In this document: positions 8,058-16,930 of the stretch, one piece after another
Position numbering within the stretch: the first letter of the stretch is position 1
Layout of the letters: the number at the start of each line of letters is the position of its first letter
DNA from: CAVQXR01 sp963717955
Lineage (GTDB): Bacteria; Actinomycetota; Thermoleophilia; Gaiellales; Gaiellaceae
DNA: 64,000 bases
Direction of reading: 5' to 3'
NCBI GenBank assembly: GCA_963717955.1
Contig: CAVQXR010000003.1
Coordinates: forward strand, 186,001 to 250,000
Notes under the pieces: generated by a model
Databases searched by the model: none
What the model was told of the DNA's origin: nothing
Seen by the model: the letters and a program-made list of their open reading frames with translations, nothing else
Translations under genes and position numbers: made by a program

Positions 8058-9206
8058 ATGCCCGAAGCGGTGATCACGCCGCCGCTCGGCAGGATCGACG
8101 TCCACCCGCTCGTGTACCCGGAGCCGCATGCCTTCGGGATGCCCCGCTCTGTTGCGTTGATCCGGGTCGAGGACACCGGCGGCGCCGTCGGCTGGGGCGA
8201 GTGTGTGTGCGGCGCTCCCGAGGCGGCCCTCGCGGTCCAGGCCATCGTCGAGGAAGGCTATGCGTCTCTGGTCGTCGGAGCGAACGGAGAGTCGATCCGC
8301 GCGGTCTGGGAGCGGCTGCGTGATCGAGGCTTCTGGTACGGGCACGGCGGGATCGCGACCCTGGCGCTCTCGGGCGTGGACATGGCGCTCTGGGATCTCG
8401 CAGGCCGCCGCGCGGGCATGCCCGTCCACCAACTGCTGGGCGGAAAGGTCACCGATCGCGTCCGGGCGAGCGCTTCGGTCATGTGGGACACCCGTGACCT
8501 GGACGCCCCGGCCCGCCAGGCGGCCGACTACGCCGCCCGTGGCTTCACCGCAACCAAGGGTGGCTGGGGACACCCCGAAAGGGAGTTCGGCCTCGATGCC
8601 GATCGGGACGTCGAGATCGTCCGCCGTGTTCGGGCGGCCGTCGGCCCCGGCGTCGACATCGCCGTGGACGTCTCGGGGCGTGCCGGGTGGTCAGTGGCAC
8701 ATGCAAGCGAGATGGCGCAGCGGTTTGCGGAGCCCGGCCTGATGTGGCTCGAGGACGCCCTTCACCATGAGGACTACGCCGGCCTGCGCCGCCTGCGCGA
8801 GGCTGCCCCGATGCCGATCGCGACCGGCGAACGGGAGTGGACGCCGTCCGGGTACCGTCGCCTGATCGACTCCGGCGGGGTCGACATCGTTCTGGTCGAC
8901 CCTGGCCGGGTCGAGGGGATCACCGGCATGTGGGAGGTCGTGCGCTACGCCGCCGCGCGGGGCGTGGGGATCGTCCCGCACTCGTGGACGAGCGCGGTCA
9001 ACACGGCGGCCTCCCTTCAGGTGCTGGCGGCGTCCTCGAACGGCGTCCTGCTCGAGCTCAAGCCGGACGCGTCGCCCTTGCAGGCCGAGCTCGTCGACAC
9101 GCCGATCGAGCAGCACGGCGGGTGGGTCGACGTACCCGACCGCCCTGGCCTCGGGCTCGAGATCGACGAACGGGTCCTGCGTCGCTACCGGATCGGTCGC
9201 CGCTAG
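8058..9206 (+). CDS. Mandelate racemase/muconate lactonizing enzyme family protein (enolase superfamily)
   Basis: A 382-residue enolase-superfamily enzyme. I place the start at ATG 8058, because the in-frame ATG at 8049 is part of an operator palindrome. The three metal ligands are visible: Asp in VDVSGRAGW, Glu in WLEDALHHED and Glu in ATGERE. The general acid/base His is in VPHSW. The normal KxK motif is reduced to K-G-G (TATKGGWG), as in some sugar-acid dehydratases such as the rhamnonate dehydratase branch, so acid-sugar dehydration is more likely than mandelate racemisation. It is divergent from a lactonase-like gene, which would supply a sugar acid. Confidence 0.82.
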   Translation: MPEAVITPPLGRIDVHPLVYPEPHAFGMPRSVALIRVEDTGGAVGWGECVCGAPEAALAVQAIVEEGYASLVVGANGESIRAVWERLRDRGFWYGHGGIATLALSGVDMALWDLAGRRAGMPVHQLLGGKVTDRVRASASVMWDTRDLDAPARQAADYAARGFTATKGGWGHPEREFGLDADRDVEIVRRVRAAVGPGVDIAVDVSGRAGWSVAHASEMAQRFAEPGLMWLEDALHHEDYAGLRRLREAAPMPIATGEREWTPSGYRRLIDSGGVDIVLVDPGRVEGITGMWEVVRYAAARGVGIVPHSWTSAVNTAASLQVLAASSNGVLLELKPDASPLQAELVDTPIEQHGGWVDVPDRPGLGLEIDERVLRRYRIGRR

Positions 9207-9210
9207 GGAG

Positions 9211-10014
9211 TCAGGATCGGCCGACCGTCCCCGCACCCGAGCGGGTCTGGACGTCGAAGCTGTACGACGTCGTGATCCCTCCGTCCACGACAATCGCCGC
9301 CCCGGAGAACGCGGACGCCGCGTCGCTGACGAGGAAGCAGAGGACCTCTGCGATCTCGCGGGAGGTGATCAATTTCCCGGTCGGAACACGGTCTGCAAGC
9401 GCTCTGACCACGGCCGGGGGATCGTCGGTTGCATCGACGAAGCTCCGGAAGAGGGGCGTATCGACGATCCCGGGCAGCACCGCGTTGATCCTTACCCCGT
9501 CACCGGCGTACTCGAGCGCAGCCGACCGGACGACCTGAAGGAGCGCCGCCTTCGATGCGCAGTATGCGCTCAGCGTGTCTTGGACGACGAATGAGTTGAC
9601 GCTGCAGACAACGGCGACTGCCCCGCTACTGCGCTCCCGCATCGCAGGCAGGAGAGTCCTGAGCCCACGCACGGCCCCGAAAACGTTGACATCGAAGATA
9701 CGGCGCCAATCCTCGAGATCGGTCTCGAGCATCGGCGTCGTTACGAGCGTCCCGGCGCAGGGAATGAACGCGTCGGCACCGTGCGGCGAGCGCTCACCAA
9801 CGGCCGTCCCAACCCGTTCCCAGGTTTCGGCGGATGCAACGTCCCCCCTCACCCAGGTGACGGCCGGAGATGCCCCGAGGTCGATCGGAGCCTCGGTCAG
9901 ATCGACGGCGACGACCTCGTATCCCCGATCCAAGAGCATCTCCGCTGTCGCGCGGCCGATGCCGGAAGCTGCGCCGGTAACGACGCCGAACGCGGGGCTT
10001 CGAGGGGAGTCCAT
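9211..10014 (-). CDS. SDR family oxidoreductase
   Basis: A 267-residue classical SDR. TGAASGIG is at residues 13-20 and the catalytic set is Ser138, Tyr151 and Lys155 (Y-C-A-S-K); a C-terminal VVDGGITTS follows. VAVDLTE after the second strand again points to NAD(H). The start is taken at ATG 10014; a GTG at 10038 would add eight residues. The gene converges on the enolase-family gene with a 4-bp gap and is divergent from the CoA-transferase gene. The shared promoter region holds a pair of ATGCAT sites. Confidence 0.85.
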   Translation of the reverse strand: MDSPRSPAFGVVTGAASGIGRATAEMLLDRGYEVVAVDLTEAPIDLGASPAVTWVRGDVASAETWERVGTAVGERSPHGADAFIPCAGTLVTTPMLETDLEDWRRIFDVNVFGAVRGLRTLLPAMRERSSGAVAVVCSVNSFVVQDTLSAYCASKAALLQVVRSAALEYAGDGVRINAVLPGIVDTPLFRSFVDATDDPPAVVRALADRVPTGKLITSREIAEVLCFLVSDAASAFSGAAIVVDGGITTSYSFDVQTRSGAGTVGRS

Positions 10015-10055
10015 CGGATGAGTATCTTCGCAGATCACGTACCCAGGAGCGCTAG

Positions 10056-10081
10056 ATGCATGATCAAGATGTTTGATGCAT
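10056..10081. promoter_or_regulatory. Paired ATGCAT operator sites between SDR and CoA-transferase genes
   Basis: ATGCAT cores lie at 10056-10061 (AGATGCATGA) and 10076-10081 (TGATGCATTA), again with exactly 20-bp spacing, in a divergent promoter. The downstream plus-strand unit includes the GntR gene, so this would be an autoregulatory site if GntR is the binder. Confidence 0.55.
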
Positions 10082-10205
10082 TACACTGCCAAGTGGTGCA
10101 ATGGCCGTACAGGATCGGATCGAGGGCGCGAGCGCACGCATCAGCGGCACGTCTCTGCCGGGTAGTTCGGCCGGTACGGTTGCAGGATAGCGCGGTGCGA
10201 ACAGG

Positions 10206-11354
10206 ATGACCGGTCGGGGACCAGGGCCTCTCGACGGCTTCGTCGTGGTGGGACTCGAGCACTCCGTCGCCGGGCCGCTGTGCACGCGAATCCTGGCAGA
10301 CCTCGGGGCCGAGGTGATCAAGATCGAGCGCGGGCCCGGCGGGGACTTCGCGCGCCACTGGGACGATAACGTCGCCGGCGAGAGCGCCCAGTTCTGGTGG
10401 CTCAATCGCCGGAAGCGGAGCATCGTCCTCGATCTCAAGGAGCCAGTCGGCCGGCGAAGCTTCGACGAGCTCCTCGAGCGCGCCGACGTCCTCGTCTGCA
10501 ACCTCAGCCCCGGTGCACTCGACCGCCTCGGCCTCACCCCGGAGGAATTGGGCAGCCGTTATCCCAGCCTTGTCACCTGTCAGATCTCCGGCTACGGCCG
10601 TACCGGCGAGTTCCGCGACCGCAAGGCCTACGACATGCTCGTCCAGGCCGAGGCAGGCGTGATGAGCCTCACCGGGTCGCCGGAAACGCCGAGCCGTGCC
10701 GGAGTCTCCGTCTCGGATGTCGGCACAGGGATCTACGGTGCCGTGCTGGTGCTCGCCGGCCTCCTCGGACGTATGAAGGACGGAAAGGGCCGCCACCTCG
10801 ACGTCGCGATGTACGACGCAACCGTCGAATTCGCTGCGCCGATGCTCCTCAGCTACCTCAACGCCGGGCTGCTCTATCCGCGCTTCCCCGATCGCCACCA
10901 CGCGATCGTGCCCTACGGCGTCTTCCGCTGCGCCGACGGCGTGCTCGTCCTTGTCGCGGTCGAGCACGACCACGAGTGGCAGCGTTTCGCCGAGGCGATC
11001 CTCCAGCGGCCGGAGCTCGCGGACGACCCCGGCTACGCGACGAACATCCGCCGCCTTGAACGTCGGGAGGAGGTCGACGCGATGGTGGCGGCCGCAATCG
11101 GAGCCCTGCCCTCCGGCCGCGCGTATACCCTCCTCGATAGCCTGGGGCTCGCGTACGCTTCGCTGAACGATCTCGCCGCCGTGGGCAACCACTCAGTCGT
11201 GAGGGAGCGAGGGATGCTGGCGAATGAGGAGACGGCGGCCGGGGTCGGCGTCAGGACGCTGGTCGGGCTCGGCGAGCGGGTCTACGAGCGGGACGGGGCA
11301 GGACACGACCGCCCTCGCTCGGCGAGGACACCGAGGCGATCCTCGCGATGCTAG
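10206..11354 (+). CDS. Class III (family III) CoA-transferase, C-terminus frameshifted
   Basis: A family III CoA-transferase (CaiB/BaiF/formyl-CoA transferase type), which moves CoA between carboxylic acids. Visible landmarks are GLEHSVAGPLCTRILADLGAEVIKIE at the N-terminus, NRRKRSIVLDL, and the expected catalytic Asp at position 143 in KAYDMLVQ. The frame ends at 11354 in a low-quality tail. Shifting by one base near 11300-11310 gives RPPSLGEDTEAILAMLEQL and a stop at 11380, which is how this family normally ends, so an indel is present (real or sequencing). The ATG at 10206 follows an ACAGG site. GntR follows 9 nt after the restored stop. Confidence 0.85.
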   Translation: MTGRGPGPLDGFVVVGLEHSVAGPLCTRILADLGAEVIKIERGPGGDFARHWDDNVAGESAQFWWLNRRKRSIVLDLKEPVGRRSFDELLERADVLVCNLSPGALDRLGLTPEELGSRYPSLVTCQISGYGRTGEFRDRKAYDMLVQAEAGVMSLTGSPETPSRAGVSVSDVGTGIYGAVLVLAGLLGRMKDGKGRHLDVAMYDATVEFAAPMLLSYLNAGLLYPRFPDRHHAIVPYGVFRCADGVLVLVAVEHDHEWQRFAEAILQRPELADDPGYATNIRRLERREEVDAMVAAAIGALPSGRAYTLLDSLGLAYASLNDLAAVGNHSVVRERGMLANEETAAGVGVRTLVGLGERVYERDGAGHDRPRSARTPRRSSRC

Positions 11355-11389
11355 AGCAGCTGCCGGCGGCAGGAGCATAAGGAAAGGCG

Positions 11390-12061
11390 ATGGCACGAAA
11401 GACCAAGAAGGATCTGATCGCCGAGGAGCTGCGAGAGCTGATCGGATCTGGCGAGCTTCCGCGCGGCGCGCGGATCCAGCAGGACGAGCTGGCCGCGCGC
11501 TTCGAGACGAGCATCACGCCCGTCCGCGAGGCGATGCGTCAGCTCGAGGCGCAGGGCCTGCTCGTGAGCGAGCCGCACCGGGGCGTCCGCGTCGCCGAGG
11601 CGAACCTGGACGAGGTCAAGGGCGTCTACATCGCGCGGAGACTGCTCGAGCCTTACGCGGCCCAGCGTGCGACGCTGCGCGTATCACGGCGCGATCTCGA
11701 GCAGGCCGACGAGCTGATCGACGCGATGGCCGCGGCGAGCAAGCAGAAGAACCCTGCCGCCGCACGCGAGGCCAACCGCGAATTCCACTTCCTCTTCTAC
11801 GAGCGTTGCGGGATCCCGTCGCTCGCCCGGATCGTCGACACGCTCTGGCTCGCATTCCCATGGGACATACTCGGTGTGATCGGCGGACGCCTGGAGCAGT
11901 CGATCGAAGAGCATCGAGCGATGGTGAAGGCCCTCCGCGAAGGGGACGTCGACCTGGTCCGCACGAGGTTCGAGGAGCACATCCGCCGCAGCTACCTCGC
12001 GCTCTGCCAACACGTGACCGGCGAGAAGCCCGACGACCCCTTCGATCTCAGGAGCGACTGA
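11390..12061 (+). CDS. GntR family transcriptional regulator, FCD (FadR-type) subfamily
   Basis: A 223-residue regulator. The winged helix-turn-helix at about residues 8-70 has IQQDELAARFETSITPVREAM and the wing LVSEPHRGVRVA. The remaining all-helical part matches an FCD ligand domain: a VYIARRLLEPYAA helix, an NREFHFLFYE helix and a terminal LVRTRFEEHIRRS. FCD-type GntR proteins usually repress catabolic operons and are released by a substrate or intermediate, often a carboxylic or sugar acid. It sits in the CoA-transferase operon behind GGAAAGG. It is the only dedicated transcription factor I see in the 8-29 kb island and so is the best candidate binder of the recurrent ATGCAT sites. Confidence 0.9.
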   Translation: MARKTKKDLIAEELRELIGSGELPRGARIQQDELAARFETSITPVREAMRQLEAQGLLVSEPHRGVRVAEANLDEVKGVYIARRLLEPYAAQRATLRVSRRDLEQADELIDAMAAASKQKNPAAAREANREFHFLFYERCGIPSLARIVDTLWLAFPWDILGVIGGRLEQSIEEHRAMVKALREGDVDLVRTRFEEHIRRSYLALCQHVTGEKPDDPFDLRSD

Positions 12062-12089
12062 GCGCCGCTCGGTCGGGAAGGAGAACAGC

Positions 12090-13049
12090 ATGCGCCAGGG
12101 CGTGGACAGCGTCGTCCTCACAACCCTCACCGAGAACTACGTCGACATGCTGCTGCCCGACGGTCCCAAAGTGACCAGAGCGGGGCTGGCGCACCACTTC
12201 GACCCGAAATGCGCATGCCCGGTCGCCGAGAACGGGGTCGCGTTCCACCTCGACGTGGTGTGGGGCCGCTACCACTACCGCGCCCTCTTCGACACCGGCA
12301 TGACGGGCCCGGTGCTGCAGCACAACGCCGGTGCGCTCTCGATCGACCTCGGCATGGTCGACCATGCGGTGATCAGCCACGGCCACCCGGACCACTACGG
12401 GGGGCTGCTGGGCTTCCTCGAGAGTCGAGAGGCTCCTGTGCCGCTGTCGATGCACGCGGACGCGTTCCTGCCTCGGTACCTGCGCCTCGCCTCGGGCCAG
12501 GTCGCCCCCTACTACAACCAAGATCTCTCCGAGGAAACGATCGAGCAAGCCGGCGGCCGGATCGTCTTCCACAAGGGACCGCTCGAGGTCGGCCCCGGGC
12601 TGATCGCGACCGGGGCCATTCCTCGCGAGGTCGAGTTCGAGATGCCGCCTTCCCGGATCGACACCCCGAACGCGCTGATCCAGATGATCGACGGCGAGAT
12701 GCAGCCCGACGCGGTGCCCGACGACCAGGCGCTCGTCATCGAGGTGGGAAGCGACGGGATCGCCGTGCTCTGTGGCTGCAGCCACGCGGGCGTGATCAAC
12801 ACGATCCGACACGCGATCAAGATCACCGACCGCCAACGCGTGGTGGGCGTCTTCGGGGGCTTCCATCTCGGCTTCCCGGGCATTCCCGAGGAGAAGACGC
12901 ACAAGACGATCGAGGCCCTCCGCGACATCGGTGTGGAGATGCTCTGTCCAATGCACTGCACGGGGATGCGGGCGATGATGGACATCGCACGCGCATTTCC
13001 CGAGCAGTTCCTGCTCAACTGCACGGGCTCTCGCGTCTACATCCCGTGA
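12090..13049 (+). CDS. MBL-fold metallohydrolase
   Basis: A 319-residue metallo-beta-lactamase-fold protein with the HxHxDH metal motif at residues 97-102 (HGHPDHYGG), a preceding LFDTG strand, a GCSHAG loop and a late GGFHLG segment. This pattern resembles the family annotated as dihydropteridine/RFA-P synthase-like MBL proteins, in which Cys-containing GCSHAG is typical. It starts at ATG 12090 behind AAGGAG and follows GntR by 28 nt, so it is the last gene of the CoA-transferase-GntR unit. The substrate is not evident; hydrolysis of a thioester or lactone intermediate is possible. Confidence 0.78.
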   Translation: MRQGVDSVVLTTLTENYVDMLLPDGPKVTRAGLAHHFDPKCACPVAENGVAFHLDVVWGRYHYRALFDTGMTGPVLQHNAGALSIDLGMVDHAVISHGHPDHYGGLLGFLESREAPVPLSMHADAFLPRYLRLASGQVAPYYNQDLSEETIEQAGGRIVFHKGPLEVGPGLIATGAIPREVEFEMPPSRIDTPNALIQMIDGEMQPDAVPDDQALVIEVGSDGIAVLCGCSHAGVINTIRHAIKITDRQRVVGVFGGFHLGFPGIPEEKTHKTIEALRDIGVEMLCPMHCTGMRAMMDIARAFPEQFLLNCTGSRVYIP

Positions 13050-13077
13050 TCGGGATCTTGCGCAGGACGGCGATCGA

Positions 13078-13875
13078 TCAACGCACGAGGTAGCCGCCGT
13101 CGACGACGACGATGGCCCCTTGGAGGTAGGCGGCCGCGGGGGAGACGAGGAATGCGACCGCGTCGGCGATCTCCTGTGGACGGGCCCAGCGGCCGGCAAC
13201 GATCCGGCCGGTGATGTCCGCGAACCGCTCGGGGTTCTCGCGCAGGGCTGCCGTGAACTCCGTCTCCACCCAGCCGGGCGCAACGGCGTTGACCCGGATT
13301 CCGTCCGCGGCCCATTCGACCGCCTCGGACTTCATCATCTGCGCGACGGCGCCCTTGCTGGCCGCGTAGGCGAGCACGTTCAACCCACCGAAGAAGCTGT
13401 ACGCCGAGGCGACATGGACGATCCGGCCGTCTGCGCCCTGTTCGCGAAAGGCGCGAGCGGCGGCGCGTGAGGTCGCGAAGGCAGACAGCAGGCTGACGTC
13501 GAGCACTCTCCGGAAGTCGTCGATCGAGATGTCGAGCGCGGGTCCGCGGACGTTCAGGGCGGCGTTGCAGACCGCGACGTCGAGACGCCCGTAGGCCACG
13601 GCCGCCTCGGCAACCGCAGCCTCGGCAGCTTCGGGCTCGCTCAGATCGGCCCTGAGCACGAGAGCCCTCCGACCCAGCGCCTCCACAGCTGCGACGGTGT
13701 CCGCCGCCTCACCGCGTTGGACGAGGGCGACGTCGGCGCCGAGCTCCGCAAGGGAGACGGCGACCGCCTGCCCGATCCCGCGGCTCGCGCCGGTGACGAG
13801 AGCGACCTCGCCGTCCAGAAAGCTGCGATAGGTCGCGCGCAGCGCTGCGCGGTCGCTATTCGCCTCGCCATTCAC
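13078..13875 (-). CDS. SDR family oxidoreductase
   Basis: A 265-residue classical SDR with TGASRGIG at residues 28-35 and catalytic Ser157, Tyr170 and Lys174. The NxxG stretch reads CNAALNV rather than NNAG. The last residues are VVVDGGYLVR. An Arg/Gln in place of the usual acidic residue (LVQRGE) hints at NADP(H). The N-terminus is about 15 residues longer than usual if the GTG at 13875 is used, and no clear ribosome site is present. It converges on the MBL-fold gene and lies 230 bp downstream of the peptide-permease genes on the same strand. Confidence 0.85.
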   Translation of the reverse strand: MNGEANSDRAALRATYRSFLDGEVALVTGASRGIGQAVAVSLAELGADVALVQRGEAADTVAAVEALGRRALVLRADLSEPEAAEAAVAEAAVAYGRLDVAVCNAALNVRGPALDISIDDFRRVLDVSLLSAFATSRAAARAFREQGADGRIVHVASAYSFFGGLNVLAYAASKGAVAQMMKSEAVEWAADGIRVNAVAPGWVETEFTAALRENPERFADITGRIVAGRWARPQEIADAVAFLVSPAAAYLQGAIVVVDGGYLVR

Positions 13876-13945
13876 AACGTCGACAGCCTAGATGGGTGAT
13901 TCCACGAGATCGCCGACGCTGGGGTGCCGGCTGGCTGCTCCGGGG

Positions 13946-13999
13946 CGTGACGCCAGGGCGCAGGCGAGGCTGGACGCCTCGGTAAGCCCTGGCGTCACG
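13946..13999. terminator. Strong two-tier hairpin downstream of the minus-strand permease genes
   Basis: CGTGACGCCAGGGC at 13946-13959 is perfectly complementary to GCCCTGGCGTCACG at 13986-13999. Between them CGAGGC/GCCTCG (13965-13970 and 13976-13981) form a second stem with a 5-nt loop. It follows the stop of the permease gene on the minus strand. There is no U-tract, so it may be a Rho-assisted or GC-only terminator, or an RNA-stabilising structure. Confidence 0.5.
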
Positions 14000-14021
14000 A
14001 AGCGCACGCTCTCGGTCGCAG

Positions 14022-14039
14022 CGTCGCAGCGCTGCGACG
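14022..14039. repeat. 18-bp perfect palindrome
   Basis: CGTCGCAGCGCTGCGACG reads identically on both strands. It lies 22 bp from the two-tier hairpin, in the 231-bp gap between the permease and SDR genes. It could extend the terminator region or bind a dimeric protein. Confidence 0.5.
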
Positions 14040-14106
14040 GAGAGCGGAAGCGGCCCGGACACTCCAGACGGGGCCACCAGCCGCGCGAGACCGTGGAATC
14101 AATCAT

Positions 14107-15027
14107 CTAGGCGTAGGCGACCCGCGGATCGACGGCCGCGTTCACGAGGTCGGCGACGAGGTTGAGCAGAACGATGAAGCAGGCGGCAATCAGGACCGTG
14201 CCCATGATCACCGGGATGTCGTTGCTGCCCACGGCTCGCCAGGCCAGTTCGCCCAGGCCGGGCCAGCCGAAGACCTTCTCGATCACGAGCACGCCACCGA
14301 AGAAGACGCCAAGGTCGAGCGCGATCATCGTGATGATGGGGCCGATCGCGTTTCGCATGACATGGCGGCCGACGACGATTCTCTGCGGCATGCCCTTGGC
14401 ACGGGCATTGCGCACATAGTCCTCCGAGGTGATGTTGAGAATCGTCGAGCGGAGCATCCGCGCATACCAGGCTGCACCGGGAATCCCGAGCGTCAGCGCC
14501 GGAAGAATGATGTGGCCGAATGACCCGGAGCCCCCGAGCGGGAAGAGATCCATCTTGAACGCGAGGAAGTACAGAAGCAGCAGCCCGAGGACGAACGTCG
14601 GGATCACTGCACCGACGAGAGAGAAGCCCATGATGAATCGATCGACGAGCGAGCGCGGCCGGAGCGCAGCGATGATCCCCATCGGGATACCGAGCACCAA
14701 CATCACGAAAGCTGCCGCACCGGCCAGCAGCACGGTCCTCGGAAGCCGGTCCACCGTGCTGGTGAGGACGGGCTTTCCGGTGAAGAAGGACGTCCCGAGA
14801 TCCCCCTGCACGAGCCGCCCCATGTAGCGACCGTACTGAACCACGATCGAGTCGTTGAGACCGAAGTCCTCGCGTACCCTCTCGACCACTTGCTCCGAGG
14901 CGCGCGACCCGGCGTAGACGTGCGCCGGGTCGATCGGCGAGAGGAAGATCGCGCCGAAGGTAAGCGTCGCGATCGCCCAGAGCACGACGATCGTCCAGGC
15001 GAGGCGCCTGCACAGGTACCAGATCAC
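14107..15027 (-). CDS. Oligopeptide/dipeptide-type ABC transporter permease (DppB/OppB-like)
   Basis: A 306-residue inner-membrane protein with six hydrophobic segments. It has the typical N-terminus of the DppB type (YLCRRLAWTIVVLWAIATLTF) and a conserved periplasmic loop. The cytoplasmic EAA-like segment SEDYVRNARAKGMPQRIV contacts the ATPases. It forms the transmembrane pore with the DppC-like protein encoded divergently at 16931. It lies 34 nt downstream of the binding-protein gene on the same strand. Confidence 0.9.
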   Translation of the reverse strand: MIWYLCRRLAWTIVVLWAIATLTFGAIFLSPIDPAHVYAGSRASEQVVERVREDFGLNDSIVVQYGRYMGRLVQGDLGTSFFTGKPVLTSTVDRLPRTVLLAGAAAFVMLVLGIPMGIIAALRPRSLVDRFIMGFSLVGAVIPTFVLGLLLLYFLAFKMDLFPLGGSGSFGHIILPALTLGIPGAAWYARMLRSTILNITSEDYVRNARAKGMPQRIVVGRHVMRNAIGPIITMIALDLGVFFGGVLVIEKVFGWPGLGELAWRAVGSNDIPVIMGTVLIAACFIVLLNLVADLVNAAVDPRVAYA

Positions 15028-15061
15028 GGATGACTCCGGGCGCGGCTTGCCCGCACGGCGA

Positions 15062-16834
15062 TCAGGCCTCCGTGAGCCAGTAGTCCTTGAAGAACGTGAC
15101 CGTCGTCAGCGTCGCCGGAGCGAACACGCCCTGAACCCGCTTCGACGTGAAGTCGACCCGGACGTCCTGAATCATCGGAACCGCCGCAACCGCGTCCGAG
15201 ACCACCTGTTTGTCCATCTGCTTGTAGTAGTCGACGACCTCGTTGGCATCCTGGGCCACGTGCGCGTCCTTCACGAGGCTCTCGAAGCCGGGATCGCTCC
15301 ACATCGAGAGGTTGCAGCACTTCGCGTCGATCGCGGCCTGTGTGAACGCACCGTCGAAGAAGTACGACCCGTGCGGATACGGGAGGTCCCAGAGATAGGT
15401 GACCATTGGCGGCGGATCGCCGTTGTAGGCCTTGTCGATGAACACCTCGATGGTGGCAAGGTTCGTCGTGGCGTTGATCCCGACCGCTTTGAGGTCGGCC
15501 TGAGCTGTCTGTGCCATCTCGTTGAACGGGCTCTGCTCCTGCGCCAGGATCTCGAACTCGATGCCCTCGGCTCCGGCATCGGCGAGCAGTTGCTTGGCGC
15601 CCTCGGGGTCGAAGGGGATCTGGAGCCCCTCCTGGTAGTAGGGAGTGAGCTCGCTGAAGAGACCGCCTGTGACGACCTCAGCGAGACCCTTGAGCGTTCG
15701 AGCGAGCCGCTCACGGTCAAGTGCCATCGCGATCGCCTGGCGTACTCGCACGTCCTTCAGCGGCTCGGACTGCACGTTCAGCGTGTGGTAGTACAAGAGG
15801 TTGACAGCCCCGATCAGAAGGTTCCCGTTGAGCTCGGGGTCGTCGCGCAGCTGCACGGCAGTCGCGTTCGGGATCCGATCCATGATCATGTCGACCTGGC
15901 CGTCCTGCACCTGTAGGACGGCGAGGTCCGTCGCCGTTTGGAACGTCCACTCGACGCGGTCGATGTAGGGCCGCTCGGGATCCCAGTAATCGGCGAAGCG
16001 GTCGAGGACGAGCCCGGTCTCCAGATCGACGTCGCTCATCACGTACGGGCCCGTCCCGACGGGAGCGAGATTGAACTTCTCGTCGCCGAGCTCCTCGACG
16101 ACGTCGCGCGGCACAACCGAGGCGAACGGCATCGCAAGCAGGTACGGGAGTGCACTCTCCGGCTGCTCGAGCTCGATGGTGAACGTCTGGTCGTCGACGA
16201 CCTTGATCCCACTGACCTCGTTCGCTTTCTCGCTCAACACATCGGCCAGGCCCACGATCGGCAGGCCCGTGTAGAGCGATGCGCCCTCGCAGGCAAACGC
16301 CGGGGAGAGCAGTCGATCAAGGGAGAACTTGACGTCGTCCGCTGTCATCACCCGGCCGTGATGGAACATCACGCCGTCACGCAGCGTGAAGGTCAACAGC
16401 GTTCCGTCCGCGTTGAATTCCGGGAGCGAGGCGAGCCCGTCGGTGAGCTCTCCGCCCTGCGGGGGCAGGAACAGAATCGGCTCCGCAACGGCGACGGCCC
16501 CGGTCCAGATGAAGCCGTCCCAGAACTTCTGGGGATCGAAGCCACGCAGGCCCGCTACGGCCGCGTACTTCAGCGTCCCACCACGGACAGGCCCTGTCGC
16601 CGCCGTGGTCGCGGCTGCCCCCGTCTCGGTCGCGGCGCCCGTCGCGGCTGCCGTCGTCGCCCCCCCGCTCGTCTCCGTCTCGGTGCTCGAGCCGCCGCAG
16701 GCCGCGAGCAGCCCACCCCCGAGCGCCGCTATGCCGCCGGCCTGGAAAGCTCGCACGATCAGCGTGCGTCGGGTCAGCACGGGATCCCATCTGTTGCTGT
16801 CGCCGGCGGTCACGTCGCCCCCTCTCGAAGCCAT
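15062..16834 (-). CDS. Peptide/opine-type ABC transporter substrate-binding lipoprotein (SBP family 5)
   Basis: A 590-residue family 5 (DppA/OppA type) extracellular binding protein. The N-terminus has a twin-arginine motif (TRRTLIV) before a hydrophobic stretch and an LAAC lipobox, so it is probably a Tat-exported lipoprotein. A Thr/Ala/Glu-rich linker follows. Internal landmarks are LTFTLRDGVMFHHGR and VRQAIAMALDRERL, both conserved in the family. Ligands in this family range from peptides to nickel, sugars and opines, so the ligand cannot be set. The start region is 34 bp from the GATAATGCATTATC palindrome. Confidence 0.9.
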   Translation of the reverse strand: MASRGGDVTAGDSNRWDPVLTRRTLIVRAFQAGGIAALGGGLLAACGGSSTETETSGGATTAAATGAATETGAAATTAATGPVRGGTLKYAAVAGLRGFDPQKFWDGFIWTGAVAVAEPILFLPPQGGELTDGLASLPEFNADGTLLTFTLRDGVMFHHGRVMTADDVKFSLDRLLSPAFACEGASLYTGLPIVGLADVLSEKANEVSGIKVVDDQTFTIELEQPESALPYLLAMPFASVVPRDVVEELGDEKFNLAPVGTGPYVMSDVDLETGLVLDRFADYWDPERPYIDRVEWTFQTATDLAVLQVQDGQVDMIMDRIPNATAVQLRDDPELNGNLLIGAVNLLYYHTLNVQSEPLKDVRVRQAIAMALDRERLARTLKGLAEVVTGGLFSELTPYYQEGLQIPFDPEGAKQLLADAGAEGIEFEILAQEQSPFNEMAQTAQADLKAVGINATTNLATIEVFIDKAYNGDPPPMVTYLWDLPYPHGSYFFDGAFTQAAIDAKCCNLSMWSDPGFESLVKDAHVAQDANEVVDYYKQMDKQVVSDAVAAVPMIQDVRVDFTSKRVQGVFAPATLTTVTFFKDYWLTEA

Positions 16835-16867
16835 GCACTGACAAACAATTCGAGGTATCGTAGCGTT

Positions 16868-16881
16868 GATAATGCATTATC
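16868..16881. promoter_or_regulatory. Perfect 14-bp palindrome GATAATGCATTATC (operator)
   Basis: This is the best version of the recurrent ATGCAT motif, symmetrical over 14 bp. It is centred between the divergent binding-protein gene (start 16834, minus) and DppC-like gene (start 16931, plus), so one bound dimer could control both arms of the transporter. Confidence 0.6.
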
Positions 16882-16930
16882 TCAAGCCGAGCTCTCGTCC
16901 CCGCCTCGAGCGCGCGGAGTCTGAGGTCAG

